From contig CAMNWW010000151.1 of the NCBI GenBank assembly GCA_946566415.1, positions 1 through 5,818 on the forward strand: a DNA stretch of 5,818 bases, read 5' to 3'. The translations under genes and the position numbers were made by a program. Numbering within the stretch: position 1 is the first letter of the stretch; the number at the start of each line of letters is the position of its first letter. A model generated the notes under the pieces. The model did not search any database. It was not told where the DNA came from and saw nothing but the letters and a program-made list of their open reading frames with translations. The stretch comes from an uncultured Lachnospiraceae bacterium. GTDB taxonomy: Bacteria; Bacillota; Clostridia; Lachnospirales; Lachnospiraceae. This document shows positions 4,503-5,818 of this stretch, piece after piece.

Positions 4503-5818
4503 ATCCTACGTAGGTGACGGCAAAATACACGAGATAAATTCCGAAGAACAAGGCGATGCTTTTGGCAAAAAATGTTCCGCTGTCTGCAGGAACTCCGGTC
4601 GCCTCAACGAACCGTCCGCTCAGGAAAAGGATCATTTTCCCGCTGATGACGATGGCAATGATGGCGGGACACAGATAATAGGCGGTCAGCTGTTTGAAGA
4701 TGAGACGGCCGCGTTCTGATTTTCCCATGCCCAATTTTGCCAGAACATCATAGCGGAACCTGTATTTTGAGGAGTCGCCAAGCTGCTGTACGGACAGGAC
4801 GGTCATGGCTACGCAGACGAATACGAGTCCGATATAAAAGAGCGGAATGATAAGCGAGGCAAGCATATACTTGATCTCAGGGATCAGGTCGGCCCGGACG
4901 GCATAGACGACCGCATAGGTAATAATGGTGTCGGAGCCATAACACATATCTTTGAAGTCATGCCCTATGGCAGTCGGCTCGTCCGTGCCAAGCGTCAGGG
5001 CGTCCAGATTTTTCTGCAGTCCTGCATCGGCGCGGCCATCCACGTCCGCCGCAAGCTCTGTATACAAGGGATGCATCCGGGACAGGACTTCATCGGGAAC
5101 GATGACGACATAATCGGCTCCGTTGTGCCCGTCCTGGGAAAAGGACCGGGTCTCGATTCCGGCGCAGGAGAGCAGGCTGTCCCCTGATGCGTTTTTTATC
5201 TTCAGGTCGTCTTTCATGTCCTGAACTTCCGACTCCAGGCGGGGCTTGACCTGTATCAGATATTGGTCCGGGAGCAAGTCGACTTTCTGGTATCCCAGCA
5301 TTTTACGCAGATGATTATAATCGGAAATCCCCATATAGGTGTCACACGGGTAGTATACTCCGTCGTTTTGTAAAAATTCTTCGATTTTCCGCATATCTGG
5401 CTCGGCATCTATTTTTTGATCTTTCCGGAACATCGTGCCCCAGGTCTTCAGGTGTGTAAGCATCCAGGTATTTACCTGATTTTCTCCATCCGTATAAATA
5501 GAATAGGAATAATACTCGGTCACATCCGCCGCCTGGCTGATGAGTTTCTTTTCCTGCGCAAAGGATGCCCCGGCGTCTCCGTGTATCTGAACGTCGAAGG
5601 GGAACTTGCCGTCAAGTACTGTGTTTTCATACTCGTTGAACATCAGGGCAATGGAAGCGCCCATGAGCGCGAGGGTGAAAAGGGCGGTCAGTGTTCCCAT
5701 GGTGAACTGCATAGTCCGTACCTTAGAGGCGAACTGCCGCAGGAGGAAGAGATTTCCGCCCCGGTAAATGCCGTTCCCTTTTTTCCTGATATAGCAGATG
5801 ATCCAGGCGGACAGCCCC
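4468..5818 (-). CDS. FtsX/BceB-like ABC transporter permease, C-terminal part
   Basis: The frame runs from a stop at 4468-4470 through the right window edge, so the N-terminus is missing; 449 residues are visible. An ATG at 5710-5712 is internal, because the 35 codons before it are open and read as family sequence (GNGIYRGGNLFLLRQFASKV). Counting from that methionine, one membrane helix (about 4-24) is followed by a large extracytoplasmic domain (about 25-280). Three further helices (about 281-307, 343-366 and 383-404) form the C-terminal FtsX domain, with a cytoplasmic loop DVLAKLGMGKSERGRLIFKQ (322-341) that would contact the ATPase. A helix, a large outer domain and then three helices is the second half of BceB-type permeases, which work with an ATPase in antimicrobial peptide resistance or sensing. 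The partner ATPase and any two-component system would lie beyond the edge. The substrate cannot be told from here. Other FtsX exporters are an alternative. Confidence 0.88.
   Translation of the reverse strand, partial: GLSAWIICYIRKKGNGIYRGGNLFLLRQFASKVRTMQFTMGTLTALFTLALMGASIALMFNEYENTVLDGKFPFDVQIHGDAGASFAQEKKLISQAADVTEYYSYSIYTDGENQVNTWMLTHLKTWGTMFRKDQKIDAEPDMRKIEEFLQNDGVYYPCDTYMGISDYNHLRKMLGYQKVDLLPDQYLIQVKPRLESEVQDMKDDLKIKNASGDSLLSCAGIETRSFSQDGHNGADYVVIVPDEVLSRMHPLYTELAADVDGRADAGLQKNLDALTLGTDEPTAIGHDFKDMCYGSDTIITYAVVYAVRADLIPEIKYMLASLIIPLFYIGLVFVCVAMTVLSVQQLGDSSKYRFRYDVLAKLGMGKSERGRLIFKQLTAYYLCPAIIAIVISGKMILFLSGRFVEATGVPADSGTFFAKSIALFFGIYLVYFAVTYVGFKRNTEEPPVS

Noticed and set aside
4505..4514. 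Perfect palindrome CCTACGTAGG
   Set aside because: It lies inside permease codons, has no T tract or loop suited to a terminator, and a 10-base palindrome is expected by chance at this scale.
5710..5712. ATG taken as the start of the permease
   Set aside because: The frame stays open to the window edge and the upstream codons read as typical permease sequence before the membrane helix, so the gene is cut by the edge.

Overview
The window most likely comes from a Bacillota genome of the Clostridia/Lachnospiraceae type. The support is strong GGAGG-like ribosome sites, a TTG start, tightly packed genes, a BceB-like FtsX permease, a LysR regulator and a PEP-synthase-like ATP-grasp protein. This is inferred from gene style, and I cannot name a species.

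The window splits in two by composition (by-eye estimates). Positions 1 to about 1650 are AT-rich, roughly one third to 40% GC. From about 1665 to the right edge the DNA is about half GC or higher, reaching about 70% in places. The left part looks like an acquired or decaying accessory cassette. It opens with an AT-rich leader (1-229) holding a perfect TATAAT box and a short palindrome. Next is a RelA/SpoT-type (p)ppGpp synthetase gene that appears to have lost its catalytic core through an internal deletion with a frame change (230-592 and 556-771). Two small intact genes of unknown function follow (788-1009 and 1002-1532), overlapping by 8 bases. A possible 39-residue ORF (1545-1664) and a terminator-like hairpin (1590-1618) lie at the junction.

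The right part holds a 623-residue protein (1666-3537). It has the nucleotide-binding domain of PEP synthase/PPDK and a conserved C-terminal region, but no phosphohistidine or PEP-binding domain. A LysR-family regulator (3555-4502) follows 17 bases later and is probably co-transcribed. A convergent FtsX/BceB-like ABC permease gene (minus strand, 4468 to beyond the right edge) overlaps the end of the LysR gene by 35 bases, and its N-terminal half lies outside the window.

How the genes work together is only partly visible. The PEP-synthase-like gene and the LysR gene probably form one unit, with the regulator possibly controlling it. The permease normally works with an ATPase, and often a two-component system, which would lie beyond the right edge. 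I see no convincing new system. The best candidate for follow-up is the pair of unknown small genes next to the broken alarmone synthetase. I found no tRNA, rRNA, CRISPR array, transposase or integrase.
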